Assembly (NCBI RefSeq): GCF_000499205.1
Contig: NZ_AWUK01000011.1
Span: forward strand, 1-64,000
DNA from: Paenibacillus sp. MAEPY2
Lineage (GTDB): Bacteria; Bacillota; Bacilli; Paenibacillales; Paenibacillaceae
Length of the DNA stretch: 64,000 nt
Direction: 5' to 3'
Made by a program: the position numbers and the translations under genes. Below the pieces are notes generated by a model. The model had not been told where the DNA came from and searched no databases. It worked only from the letters and a program-made list of their open reading frames with translations. How positions within the stretch are numbered: the first letter of the stretch is position 1; each line of letters opens with the position of its first letter. This document shows, in pieces, positions 1 to 9,115 of the stretch.

Positions 1-154
1 TGTTCTGTCATCGGAGTGGCGAGTGTAAATATTCTTTAGTTCAATTTATATAGAAGAACAGTTTGAGAAAAATCGGAATGAAGACAAAAACGAATGAATA
101 CTCCATTTCATTTCTATATAGTTCGTAAATAACTGTGAACAATACGTTAATTCG

Positions 155-183
155 TTGACAAGGAGTGTTGTTTTTATTAAAAT
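155..183 (+). promoter_or_regulatory. SigA-type promoter of the purine permease
   Basis: A perfect TTGACA lies at 155-160 and TAAAAT at 178-183, separated by 17 nt. This is the only good vegetative promoter seen upstream of the permease. Transcription would start near 190 and give a leader of about 170 nt that carries the hairpin at 249-312. Confidence 0.6.
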
Positions 184-248
184 TCGAAAGGGGCATCAGG
201 TTAAAGCAGAATGAGTATCTTTTCATTGGTTTAGAATCTTAGCTTTTT

Positions 249-312
249 AATCCTAATGACGAATATAGGAGCGGTAATATTACAATCCTATTACGATGAT
301 TAGGATTTTTTT
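249..312 (+). terminator. Hairpin with T-tract in the permease leader (possible attenuator)
   Basis: AATCCTAA at 249-256 pairs with TTAGGATT at 300-307, ATAGGA at 265-270 pairs with TCCTAT at 286-291, and the tip GTAATATTAC at 274-283 is self-complementary. Five T residues follow (308-312). The structure sits between a good promoter and the start codon of the permease, so it is either an attenuator of that gene or the terminator of a gene ending before the window. No purine riboswitch core was found upstream of it. Confidence 0.6.
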
Positions 313-359
313 GTTTTTGGCTTTGGAGAATAATTTGAAAGTTGGAGGCTGGCTTTATC

Positions 360-1658
360 ATGGACAACTGGTTCAAACTAAAAGAAAGAGGCACGACCGT
401 TTCAACTGAGATCATCGCAGGAATCACGACATTCTTCACGATGGTATACATAGTTATCGTAAACCCAGGAATACTCAGCAGCACGGGGATGGACTTTAAC
501 GGAGTATTCATTGCTACGGTGTTGGCGAGTATTGTGGCGACGCTGATTATGGGAATAGGGTCCAATTACCCGATTGTTATAGCGCCTGGTATGGGTTTGA
601 ATGCCTTTTTCGCCTATAGTGTAGTTGCCGGATATGGCGTGTCTTGGCAGGTGGCACTAGGTGCGGTATTTATAGCAGGGCTCTTGTTTATTATTTTATC
701 GCTTACCTCATTTCGTTACATGCTGCTTGATGCCATTCCTGCGAGCCTTAAACACGCCATAACAGCAGGGATCGGATTGTTTATTACAACCGTAGGCCTG
801 CAAAATTCAGGAATTATTGCTGATTCAGAATCAAATTTAATTACGATTGGTAACTTGGCAGAGCCAATGACTTACCTGACCATTATCGGATTGATTATCA
901 CTGTTGTGCTTATGGCGTACAATGTAAAAGGTTATCTGTTCATCGGAATGGTGGTCACAGCGATACTTGCCTGGATCATGGGACTGTTTCAAATGCCGGA
1001 ATCGATTGTATCCATGCCGCAAGGCCTCACGACAACGGCTTTCCAACTGGATTTGGCGGGTGTGTTCTCTAATGGTTTGTATACCATCATATTTACCTTC
1101 CTGTTGATCACGCTGTTTGATACGACGGGGACGATGCTCGGAGTTGCTGAACAAGCAGGTTTGCTGAAGGAAGGTAAATTTCCGCGCTCACGCGGCGCCC
1201 TACTAGCTGATGCGGTAGGGACTACCACAGGCGCTTTGCTTGGAACGAGCCCAACATCGGCTTATATCGAGTCCAGCACAGGGGTGGCTGCAGGGGGAAG
1301 AACAGGACTGACGGCAGTAACAGTAAGTGTTCTGCTTGCTCTTACTTTGTTCTTTACACCTATCGTAAGTGTGATATCAGGTATCCCGGCGATTACTTCT
1401 CCGGCTCTGATTATTGTTGGCTATTTTATGATTAGTGTAATCAGTAAAATCAATTGGAAGGACCTCGAAGAAACATTTCCTGCTTTCCTGATTATCATTC
1501 TTACTCCATTGACGCACAGCATTGCGACAGGCATTGGCGTAGGCTTCATTTTCTATCCGGTACTCAAGCTGCTTCGCGGAAAGGGCAAGGATGTTCATCC
1601 GATATTCTACATTTTTGCCGTATTATTCTTCATTCAGCTTGTATTCCTGGATCACTAA
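360..1658 (+). CDS. NCS2 family purine permease (guanine/hypoxanthine type)
   Basis: 432-residue polytopic membrane protein of the NCS2/AzgA-like family, which carries purine bases into the cell by proton symport. The N terminus (KLKERGTTVSTEIIAGITTF, then TMVYIVIVNPG) is the usual start of PbuG/PbuO-type permeases, and the family signature GTSPTSAYIESSTGVAAGGR is present at about residue 300. Length equals that of PbuO/PbuG. A longer reading frame opens at a TTG at 342, but GGAGG at 344-348 sits at the right distance from ATG 360, so the ATG is chosen. The gene is monocistronic with its own promoter and a U-tailed hairpin in the leader. The exact substrate (guanine, hypoxanthine or adenine) cannot be read from sequence. 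Confidence 0.9.
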   Translation: MDNWFKLKERGTTVSTEIIAGITTFFTMVYIVIVNPGILSSTGMDFNGVFIATVLASIVATLIMGIGSNYPIVIAPGMGLNAFFAYSVVAGYGVSWQVALGAVFIAGLLFIILSLTSFRYMLLDAIPASLKHAITAGIGLFITTVGLQNSGIIADSESNLITIGNLAEPMTYLTIIGLIITVVLMAYNVKGYLFIGMVVTAILAWIMGLFQMPESIVSMPQGLTTTAFQLDLAGVFSNGLYTIIFTFLLITLFDTTGTMLGVAEQAGLLKEGKFPRSRGALLADAVGTTTGALLGTSPTSAYIESSTGVAAGGRTGLTAVTVSVLLALTLFFTPIVSVISGIPAITSPALIIVGYFMISVISKINWKDLEETFPAFLIIILTPLTHSIATGIGVGFIFYPVLKLLRGKGKDVHPIFYIFAVLFFIQLVFLDH

Positions 1659-1683
1659 GAAACGGTTAAGAAACTGTCTAGTC

Positions 1684-1708
1684 AATGGGGCTTTTGAGAG
1701 CCCCATTT
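1684..1708 (+). terminator. Terminator after the purine permease
   Basis: ATGGGGCT and AGCCCCAT flank a 6-nt loop and are followed by a short T-rich run. It lies just after the permease stop codon. Confidence 0.6.
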
Positions 1709-1749
1709 CATATTAGCGTTTCGGCATTTTGCTCTCATCCATGTACAGC
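1706..1749 (-). pseudogene. Relic of the 3' end of a VOC-family gene
   Basis: These 44 bases match 54761-54804 with one mismatch. That second copy is the 3' end of the intact VOC-family gene on the minus strand. Read on the minus strand the relic gives LYMDESKMPKR followed by a stop. The rest of the gene is absent here. Either a paralogue decayed, or recombination left a scar. Confidence 0.7.
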
Positions 1750-2946
<1,197 letters not shown>

Positions 2947-2998
2947 TCGACAGACTCAAATGAAGCATAGCAGACCGAGCAACGTTTGGAATGTTACA

Positions 2999-3039
2999 AA
3001 CCAGCCTACTATGTATTTTTAATAGGGGCTGGTTTTTTG
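2999..3039 (+). terminator. Terminator after gdh
   Basis: AACCAGCC (2999-3006) pairs with GGCTGGTT (3027-3034), followed by further T residues. Confidence 0.75.
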
Positions 3040-3104
3040 TTAGTTGCAGTAAATGGGTAAGCATTTGAGGAGAAGCAAGGGTCCCTTAAAATGTATCCCA
3101 GGTG

Positions 3105-3695
3105 CTATCCGAGGAGTTCTTTGGCTCCGTTCATCATTAAGGGCATTGTCTGTTTAACGAATGCTTCCGCACTTAATTGACACCCTTCATTGTTCCAAAC
3201 GTAAGCGGCCCCATACATCCCCCAACTTAACATGATAGAAGATGTATTTATTAATAAGTATGCGTTTGGACTTGATAGCATCTTGTCTTTATCTATAAAG
3301 GATAGGAGAATCGATTGGATTTTTTCCTTTATTTGAATTTCGAATACAGATCCAAGCGATGTATACCTTCTTTTGCACATCGTGCTTAAACCCTCGTGAA
3401 AATCGCACACACCCAGAAAAACACTCTGAATGGTTTCTTCATTTAATACTTCGTGACCGTTTATTCTGCGATTTATGATTGTCATGAATGATTCCATTAA
3501 TTTTGCTTCCAGAATCTCAAATTTATCGACAAAGTGCGCATAAAAAGTCGCTCTGTTAACCGTTGCACGCTCTGCAATATCCCTAACGGTTATCGATTCA
3601 AAATCTTTTTCTTGAGTTAATGAAGCAAAAGCGTCCTGAAGGAGTCGCCGTGTACGTTTCACACGAGGATCAGCATCATTTTTTTTAATTGTCAT
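3105..3695 (-). CDS. TetR/AcrR family transcriptional regulator
   Basis: 196-residue one-component regulator. The N-terminal helix-turn-helix spans about residues 12-58 (RTRRLLQDAFASL ... ITVRDIAERATVNRATFYAHF), and the remainder is an all-helical ligand domain of the type often found with nitroreductases or SDR enzymes. The frame is open further upstream to 3812, but the ATG at 3695 has a GGGGAG 9 nt ahead of it on the minus strand, so it is preferred. The gene is divergent from a nitroreductase gene, and the spacer contains an inverted repeat (3806-3819) that is a likely operator for both. The inducer is unknown. Confidence 0.88.
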   Translation of the reverse strand: MTIKKNDADPRVKRTRRLLQDAFASLTQEKDFESITVRDIAERATVNRATFYAHFVDKFEILEAKLMESFMTIINRRINGHEVLNEETIQSVFLGVCDFHEGLSTMCKRRYTSLGSVFEIQIKEKIQSILLSFIDKDKMLSSPNAYLLINTSSIMLSWGMYGAAYVWNNEGCQLSAEAFVKQTMPLMMNGAKELLG

Positions 3696-3805
3696 CGTTA
3701 AGATCTCCCCTAATAAAACGACATTATAGAAGTAGTGTTGTCTATCCAACGGTTTATGTTTATTGATGATTGCGTACCATTCGGTTGGTATTATACCATA
3801 TAAAT

Positions 3806-3819
3806 ACAACAAGTGTTGT
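3806..3819. promoter_or_regulatory. Inverted repeat, probable TetR operator
   Basis: ACAACA and TGTTGT flank a 2-nt spacer. Related half-sites occur nearby: GTGTTGT at about 3735-3741 and TGTTGTA at about 3832-3838. Position between the divergent regulator and nitroreductase genes fits autoregulation plus control of the enzyme gene. Confidence 0.5.
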
Positions 3820-3885
3820 TCAAACTACTTATGTTGTATTGAAAGAAAATAAAGAATGCTGCTTTTCAAAAGGGAGGAAAGAAAC

Positions 3886-4548
3886 ATGCCGGTTTCACAA
3901 CCATTTGTAACAATGGGGCACCAACTTTTTTTTGATGTTATTGGAGAACGCCGTTCGGTTCGTAGTTATAATGCCGAAGCCAAGATTTCGCGGGAGGAAT
4001 TGACCGACATATTGCGACAAGCCACGTTGGCTCCTTCAGCCGCTAATCTGCAGCCATGGCGTTTTCTCGTTATCGATTCGCCGGAGCTGAAGCAGAAGCT
4101 GCTTCCAATCGCATTCAATCAACAGCAAGTCGTCGAGGCTTCGGCAGTCATTGCGGTACTCGGAGATTTGGAGTGTTATACATTGGCCGAGAAAATCTAT
4201 GGAATGGCTGTCGAAGCGGGTTACATGCCTGCAGAAACAGCTAAATCGTTCGTGGAACGCTATACTGGGATGTATTCGAGCATGCCACCCGAGGCTATCC
4301 ACGAAAAAGTGTATACCGACGGGGGGCTAGTATCGATGCAGCTCATGCTTGTCGCTCGTGCTAAAGGCTACGACACGGTATCGATGGGCGGCTACGACAA
4401 ACAAAAGCTCAAGGAAGCTTTCCGCATATCAGAACGCTACATTCCGATTATGTTAATCGCCATTGGCAAGGCGGCGAAGCCCGGTCATCCGACGGTGAGG
4501 TTGGCAGTTGATGATGTAGCTTTCTTTAACGAAATGCCTAACGAATAA
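3886..4548 (+). CDS. Nitroreductase family protein
   Basis: 220-residue flavin (FMN) oxidoreductase of the nitroreductase fold, cytoplasmic, reducing nitro or quinone compounds with NAD(P)H. Typical motifs are ERRSVRSY near residue 20 (FMN phosphate contact) and LAPSAANLQPWRFLVI near residue 50, followed by the late GGYDKQKLKEAF motif. The frame opens at 3856, but AGGGAGGAAAG at 3871-3881 places the ribosome at ATG 3886. It is divergent from a TetR gene with a shared operator, so it is probably induced by an electrophile or drug sensed by that regulator. The natural substrate is unknown. Confidence 0.88.
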   Translation: MPVSQPFVTMGHQLFFDVIGERRSVRSYNAEAKISREELTDILRQATLAPSAANLQPWRFLVIDSPELKQKLLPIAFNQQQVVEASAVIAVLGDLECYTLAEKIYGMAVEAGYMPAETAKSFVERYTGMYSSMPPEAIHEKVYTDGGLVSMQLMLVARAKGYDTVSMGGYDKQKLKEAFRISERYIPIMLIAIGKAAKPGHPTVRLAVDDVAFFNEMPNE

Positions 4549-4554
4549 CAATAT

Positions 4555-4603
4555 GTAAAAGACCCTGGCGCCGCATAAACAACAGCAAACTATGGTCTTT
4601 TAC
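4555..4603 (+). terminator. Hairpin after the nitroreductase gene
   Basis: GTAAAAGACC (4555-4564) pairs with GGTCTTTTAC (4594-4603). The loop is long and there is no following T-tract, so termination is only likely. Confidence 0.45.
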
Positions 4604-4628
4604 AGTTCTAAGTCCTACTCATGGAATC

Positions 4629-4712
4629 ATGAGCTTAGATGTTGCAATACAAAGATATGTCTGGCATGGGCAACATCATATTGCACAAATAAATCAACCG
4701 GAACGAGTTTAC
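4629..4712 (+). pseudogene. Relic of a DinB/YfiT-like gene (3' part)
   Basis: The frame reads LDVAIQRYVWHGQHHIAQIN. Tyr-x-Trp-His-Gly-x-His-His-x-Ala is the C-terminal metal-binding motif of DinB/YfiT-type thiol transferases. Everything upstream of it is missing and the frame runs on into a palindromic repeat. About 25 recognisable residues remain of a family that is usually 150-170 residues long. Confidence 0.45.
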
Positions 4713-4791
4713 GACTTTATCGAAAATAAAAGAGTGATGCCACTCAAAATTGCCATATCGATTGCCGATTCCGTCGGTTTTTATATGGGAA

Positions 4792-4843
4792 ATACCAAAA
4801 GATCTCTTCACTAGTGAAGAGATCTTTTGGTGTGCAACAACTT
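4792..4843. repeat. Palindromic repeat, copy 1
   Basis: A perfect 38-bp palindrome at 4794-4831 (half-site ACCAAAAGATCTCTTCACT and its complement). The same palindrome, with shared flanks (AATACC on the left, TGT-CAACAACTT on the right), is at 47862-47899. RNA from either strand would fold into a 19-bp stem. It may act as a bidirectional terminator between the lectin gene and the DinB relic. Confidence 0.85.
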
Positions 4844-4915
4844 TTTAAGAAAATCACATTACATAATAATAACGGATGAGAGCTTGAATCCACTTGCAAG
4901 GCCTGTTTATGGTGT

Positions 4916-5401
4916 CTAATGTCCACCTGTATTGGAAGCCCAGACAGGATACCAGTCCAAGGCCGGATTTTCATTGTTGTACAGTACCAGATTGCCGTCA
5001 GTTTGCATGATCAACACATTACCTCTAAGATTGGCTGGCACATTGTCTGCTCCATACCATGCCTTAGCCCACGCCAAGTTATCCGATGTCCAATAAGGTG
5101 TGTTTTGCGGATCTGATATGACCAACTTACCGCTGAAATAATTAATCTGGAGTTTATGTATTCTCGTGTCTTTAGTCTTGGAGTTCCATATCATCGTGCG
5201 TGTCTTGACGTCCCAGATTTGCGCATCGCCCCAGTTATCAAATTGAAACGAAAATCTGTTATTGTTTGACACTAACCCTCCACCAGCGACATTATACATT
5301 GTGTCATAAATCAACCGATCTCCACTCGCAGCGGAAGTCACAGGGGAAAATGGAATCAAAAACATGAGTATGGCAAGACAAGATAAAAAGACTTTTTTCA
5401 T
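4916..5401 (-). CDS. Small secreted B-type (mannose-binding) lectin
   Basis: 161 residues. A classic signal peptide (MKKVFLSCLAILMFLIPFSP, cleavage near TSAAS) leads to a single bulb-lectin (B_lectin) domain. The motif QTDGNLVLYN near residue 140 matches the QxDxNxVxY mannose site of monocot lectins and of lectin-like bacteriocins; the other one or two sites are degenerate (INYFSGKLVISD). There is no cell-wall anchor or second domain, so the protein should be released. A role in mannan binding, adhesion or competition is possible; none can be chosen from sequence. AGAGG lies 7 nt before the ATG on the minus strand. It stands alone between a palindromic repeat and a MerR gene. Confidence 0.8.
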   Translation of the reverse strand: MKKVFLSCLAILMFLIPFSPVTSAASGDRLIYDTMYNVAGGGLVSNNNRFSFQFDNWGDAQIWDVKTRTMIWNSKTKDTRIHKLQINYFSGKLVISDPQNTPYWTSDNLAWAKAWYGADNVPANLRGNVLIMQTDGNLVLYNNENPALDWYPVWASNTGGH

Positions 5402-5612
5402 ATAACATCCTCTTTTCCCGAATCTGTTTTAGTTGCTTGTCAAATATATCATATATTTTTCATTTATGGATAAAAATTCAACAAGCACAAGGACTCATAC
5501 TGGATCAAGAAAAACAGGAAGCCATATGTTCATTAAACTTGCATGGTAACACGCTTTGTTTGGTGGGGAAATCGGCTGAATCTGCTGGATCGGGAAGAAG
5601 AAGGGGATTGGT

Positions 5613-6365
5613 TCAATCCTTTAGAGAAGAATTCTTCTTCGTATTGAATACCTCAAATGCTTCTTTTAAAAAATCCATGGTATGCTTAGGCACTAACGAC
5701 TCATAGGGTTTTACGTTTTTATAAAATTCTTCGTTATGCACCTCGTTATAGAAAATCAGATTATTTAATGGAGTATTTGCAACTATGTCTCGCAGCTGCT
5801 GCTGGATGCAGGGATGATCTGGTTTAAGATCGTTCACGATAGCTCGATGGACAAGCAATAACAAATTATATAGTTGTCCATCCAAGTACGTTTGCTTAGA
5901 GATATCCTCTGGAAACACCTGATCAATAATATCCATAGAGACATACTTTTGAAGCAGCTTTTTTTGAGCCTTCTCAACACGCATGGAATTCATAAGGAGC
6001 ATGAGTATTTCTGAGTTTGATTCTAAGAGTTGATCTTGCTCGGTTAACAATTGTATTCGTTCAATTAATGCTAAAGAATAATCAATTGCTTCTCTTCTTT
6101 GTTGAAGTGATTGTTCTTGAACTCTAATTATTTCTTTGAAAGAATATTTCGGATTTTCCAAACAGACTTTAATTTCGTTCAAGGAAAGTCCTAAACTTTG
6201 TAATAATTGTATTTCGTGAAGCCTTTTAAAATCCTCGTTTACATAGATATAATGGTCATTTTCATTTTTTTGTGAGGGGACTAATATTCCAAGTTGTCGA
6301 TAATGTCGTAATGTACGAACAGTAGTGTCAGCCAGCTTTGCAAATTTACTCACTGTTAATTTCAT
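5613..6365 (-). CDS. MerR family transcriptional regulator
   Basis: 250 residues. The winged helix-turn-helix covers about residues 1-70 (KLTVSKFAKLADTTVRTLRH, then YRQLGIL), followed by the long dimerisation helix (about 80-115) and an extra C-terminal domain of roughly 130 residues that is not a known drug-binding (GyrI/TipAS) sequence by eye. GAGGAATGAG precedes the ATG. It lies 23 nt downstream of the CPBP protease gene on the same strand, so the two are probably cotranscribed; the target may be that operon. Confidence 0.85.
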   Translation of the reverse strand: MKLTVSKFAKLADTTVRTLRHYRQLGILVPSQKNENDHYIYVNEDFKRLHEIQLLQSLGLSLNEIKVCLENPKYSFKEIIRVQEQSLQQRREAIDYSLALIERIQLLTEQDQLLESNSEILMLLMNSMRVEKAQKKLLQKYVSMDIIDQVFPEDISKQTYLDGQLYNLLLLVHRAIVNDLKPDHPCIQQQLRDIVANTPLNNLIFYNEVHNEEFYKNVKPYESLVPKHTMDFLKEAFEVFNTKKNSSLKD

Positions 6366-6388
6366 CTCATTCCTCTTTTCAAAAAAAA

Positions 6389-7000
6389 TCAGTTCTTGTA
6401 TTTTTTCGCCAGAATAATTCCAATAGAAGTATTATAAATCCCATGGGCAAGCATGGGTGGAATTAACGACCCGGTAAAATAAAAAAGTAGTGCAAAAATC
6501 AAACCATTTACAAACACACCTGTGAGGATGCCGACGGCTCCTTTATATTGGGGAACATGTATTACCCAAAATAGAAAAGTGCTTATTAAAATAACGAGCC
6601 AATCCACTATTAAAGAGTATCCAATAAATAAACCAATGAGCACGCCTCTAAAAAAGAATTCTTCAAAAAAACCACCGCCTATTGCAGATACAGCTATACC
6701 ACTTGGTCTAATCATTATTTTTTTAACCATATCTGATCCCTCGGTTTGGGGTAGTTCTGTTCTTGTTTTAATGAATGTATATAGAACAATAGTCGTTATA
6801 AACAAACTGGAAATAAGACCAATGAGTATTGCGGATAAAATACTAATCTCATTTGGTATAAATAAGGAAGCTATAAATGGTAACATTTCTCCCCGTTTAA
6901 CTATCCAAATAAGAACTAATCCAATAAAAAGAAATGTTGTTAGCGTTAGTGATACTCTCAACAGTATTTTGTACGGTTCCTTTGCCTTGGTTTCAGTCAT
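6389..7000 (-). CDS. CPBP family intramembrane metalloprotease
   Basis: 203-residue membrane protein with about six hydrophobic segments. The Abi/CPBP signature is complete: EEFFFRG (Glu-Glu and Arg) in the middle, FWVIH (histidine) about 35 residues later, and a C-terminal HGIYN histidine motif. Family members are membrane-embedded glutamate proteases related to CAAX prenyl proteases, some giving bacteriocin self-immunity. The frame is open to 7057, but AAGGAG stands 9 nt ahead of ATG 7000 on the minus strand. First gene of a two-gene operon with a MerR regulator. The substrate is unknown. Confidence 0.87.
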   Translation of the reverse strand: MTETKAKEPYKILLRVSLTLTTFLFIGLVLIWIVKRGEMLPFIASLFIPNEISILSAILIGLISSLFITTIVLYTFIKTRTELPQTEGSDMVKKIMIRPSGIAVSAIGGGFFEEFFFRGVLIGLFIGYSLIVDWLVILISTFLFWVIHVPQYKGAVGILTGVFVNGLIFALLFYFTGSLIPPMLAHGIYNTSIGIILAKKYKN

Positions 7001-7220
7001 AATGAAAGCTCCTTTTATCACATTTTTTTCATTATAGATTGTGACGTAACGTCCCAAGCAACATTTGCTTTTTGTTCAGAAAAAAGCTCTCGTCCCAAAC
7101 AAAGGGCAAGAACTTTGTCTAATATCTGATAAGTTGGAAAAAATGATGAATATAATAATGGTTACAGGAAATTCTAACCTCTAGAAATTAATGAAGAAGA
7201 AGAGGAGAGGAGAGATAATT

Positions 7221-7760
7221 ATGATCCATAAGCCAGCTTTATTGATTATAGATGTGCAAACCGGATCTTTTATGAATCCTCTCTTTATTCATAACAGTGA
7301 AAAATTATTAACCAATATCAAGCAGCTTATTACTTGGGCCCACATAAGTAAGATTCCAGTCATACTTACGCAACATAATGGGAAATTAGGGACAATTACC
7401 TCAAAAACGTCTTCAGGCTGGAGTCTTCACCCCGACTTACCCTTGTTAGCAGAAGATGTAAAAATTGAAAAGGACTTTCCGGATTCATTTCAAGGTACCA
7501 ACCTTGAATCACATTTAAATCATTTAGGCGTTAATCGACTGATTGTCGCGGGAATTCAGACTGAGATATGTGTTGATGCGACATGTCGAAGAGCATTTAG
7601 CTTGGGATATGACGTTATTTTAGCAGAAGATGCCCACAGTACCGCGGAGTCTTCCTTATTAAGTGCAGAACAGATCATTTCACACCATAATATCGTTCTA
7701 CAAAACTGGTTTGTTTCTTTAAGTGACACTCAGAATATCATAATGTCGGTTTCAAAATAA
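7221..7760 (+). CDS. Isochorismatase-like cysteine hydrolase
   Basis: 179 residues of the isochorismatase/nicotinamidase fold. The catalytic triad can be read: Asp of LLIIDVQTG near residue 12, Lys of KIEKDFPDSF near residue 92, and Cys of TEICVDATCR near residue 117. Members hydrolyse amides, N-carbamoyl compounds or isochorismate in the cytosol; with no entABC-like or pnc genes nearby the substrate cannot be named. The frame opens at 7191, but the GGAGAGG run at about 7203-7215 supports ATG 7221. A GC-rich terminator follows. Confidence 0.85.
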   Translation: MIHKPALLIIDVQTGSFMNPLFIHNSEKLLTNIKQLITWAHISKIPVILTQHNGKLGTITSKTSSGWSLHPDLPLLAEDVKIEKDFPDSFQGTNLESHLNHLGVNRLIVAGIQTEICVDATCRRAFSLGYDVILAEDAHSTAESSLLSAEQIISHHNIVLQNWFVSLSDTQNIIMSVSK

Positions 7761-7808
7761 ACAAGTATCCATCTACGTTTTGGTTGAGATTTAGCATCAT
7801 TGTAAGGG

Positions 7809-7833
7809 AAGGGCCCCCAATTTTGGGGGCCCT
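7809..7833 (+). terminator. Terminator after the isochorismatase-like gene
   Basis: AAGGGCCCCCAA and its near complement TTGGGGGCCCTT form a strong GC-rich stem with a minimal loop, followed by T residues. Confidence 0.8.
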
Positions 7834-7955
7834 TTATGTTTCAAGGTCGGGACAAGAGCATGATTGATTTTAATGGGGCAAGATGAAAGTGACGCTAAAT
7901 TTACCAATAAGATTGAAGTGTTAGCGGATCAAAATGTGCAATAATTTAAAATATA

Positions 7956-8003
7956 TTGCAAACGGAACAGCGTTCCGTATATAATAGGAACACTGTTCCG
8001 TTT
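7956..8003 (+). promoter_or_regulatory. Promoter with two operator dyads for the alpha/beta hydrolase
   Basis: TTGCAA (7956-7961) and TATAAT (7980-7985) are 18 nt apart. GGAACAGCGTTCC (7964-7976) lies inside the spacer and GGAACACTGTTCC (7987-7999) lies just after the -10. The centres are 23 bp apart, and the outer arms AACGGAACAG and CTGTTCCGTT also pair. A repressor on these sites would block RNA polymerase; the convergent TetR gene at 9116-9730 is the natural candidate. Confidence 0.7.
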
Positions 8004-8074
8004 AACTCATCTTTATGAGAGGCGGCGGTAACCACAAATCTTATATCTCTTAAAGAAGGGCAGGAACATTTATT

Positions 8075-9004
8075 ATGGAAATTAAGAATAATACATCTTC
8101 TCCAATCGTTTCAGTGAAACAGATCGTGCTATCAGCCCCTTGGCGTGGGGAGGATCTGAGAGTGAGAGTATCCGCGCCGACGACTGGTGGAAACTTACCT
8201 ATCATTGTTTTCTCACATGGCTCTGGCTCGTCATTGGAGGGTTACGGCCCGCTGGTTGATTTCTGGGCAGCACACGGTTTTGTGGTCATACAACCCACCC
8301 ATCTCGACTCAAGAACAGTGAATCTCCCCAAGGACGATCCCCGCACACCACGGATCTGGCGTTCCAGAGTTGAAGACATGAAGCTCATCCTCGATCAGCT
8401 TGATTTTCTAGAAGCTGCTGTTCCTGGCCTGAGCGGGCGCCTCGACCGAAGCCGCATCGCCGCAGCCGGACACTCCTTCGGCGGCCAAACGGCGGGCAAT
8501 CTTCTGGGTTTGCGAGTTTTCAACCCGGAGACTAAGCAGGAAGAGGACCTATCCGACTCGCGCATCAAAGCAGGCGTGCTGTTTGCCACCGCTGGGCAAG
8601 GTGGAGACAGCCTGACACCGTTTGCAGCCGAGAATATGCCGCATCTGAACGTGAGCTTCGCACACATGACTACACCCAGCCTTGTAATCGTTGGGGACCA
8701 GGACTACGTCCCGCAAAAGTATCAGTTGACTGTCCGCGGCCCAGAATGGATGGCCGATCCTTACTTCTTAAGCCCGGGAGCCGAGAGTCTGCTCACCCTC
8801 TTCGGTGCAGAACACTCACTTGGTGGAATCCCAGGTTATGAAGTCAGGGAAACAACAGATGAAAATCCAGAACAAGTCGCCTTGATTCAGCGAGTCACGT
8901 GGGCTTACCTTCGCCATGCACTCGATATTGATCATGACAGCTGGTCAGCAATACACAAGACTTTGGAAAGTGCCAGTCTAATTGGTCGACTTGAATCCAA
9001 GTGA
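8075..9004 (+). CDS. Alpha/beta hydrolase (dienelactone/PAF-acetylhydrolase-like)
   Basis: 309 residues, no signal peptide, so cytoplasmic. The oxyanion-region motif VFSHGSGSS lies near residue 47 and the nucleophile elbow AAAGHSFGGQTAG near 133. A candidate acidic residue is in VGDQDYVP and a candidate catalytic His in FGAEHSLGG near residue 250. The order and the large insertion after the elbow resemble chlorophyllase or platelet-activating-factor acetylhydrolase-like enzymes. Its promoter carries two operator dyads, and a TetR gene lies convergently downstream, so it is likely a ligand-induced detoxifying esterase. The substrate is unknown. Confidence 0.83.
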   Translation: MEIKNNTSSPIVSVKQIVLSAPWRGEDLRVRVSAPTTGGNLPIIVFSHGSGSSLEGYGPLVDFWAAHGFVVIQPTHLDSRTVNLPKDDPRTPRIWRSRVEDMKLILDQLDFLEAAVPGLSGRLDRSRIAAAGHSFGGQTAGNLLGLRVFNPETKQEEDLSDSRIKAGVLFATAGQGGDSLTPFAAENMPHLNVSFAHMTTPSLVIVGDQDYVPQKYQLTVRGPEWMADPYFLSPGAESLLTLFGAEHSLGGIPGYEVRETTDENPEQVALIQRVTWAYLRHALDIDHDSWSAIHKTLESASLIGRLESK

Positions 9005-9020
9005 AGCTCTAAGAAATGCA

Positions 9021-9064
9021 AAATGCGCTCCCTTCTCGGCATCAGCCGGTGAGGGAGCGCATTT
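9021..9064. terminator. Bidirectional terminator between convergent genes
   Basis: AAATGCGCTCCCT (9021-9033) pairs perfectly with AGGGAGCGCATTT (9052-9064). The arms begin with A and end with T residues, so it can serve the hydrolase gene on the plus strand and the TetR gene on the minus strand. Confidence 0.8.
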
Positions 9065-9115
9065 CGATATTCTGATGGTCTTGCTGCGTAGATGAACTTT
9101 GAGCGCTTGGAGATG

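Noticed and set aside
1..248. Purine riboswitch before the purine permease
   Set aside because: The conserved junction and loop bases of the purine aptamer could not be found; only a promoter and a later hairpin are visible.
5402..5612. Possible small plus-strand gene of 89 codons between lectin and MerR genes
   Set aside because: It extends antisense into the MerR gene, has no ribosome site and no recognisable sequence.
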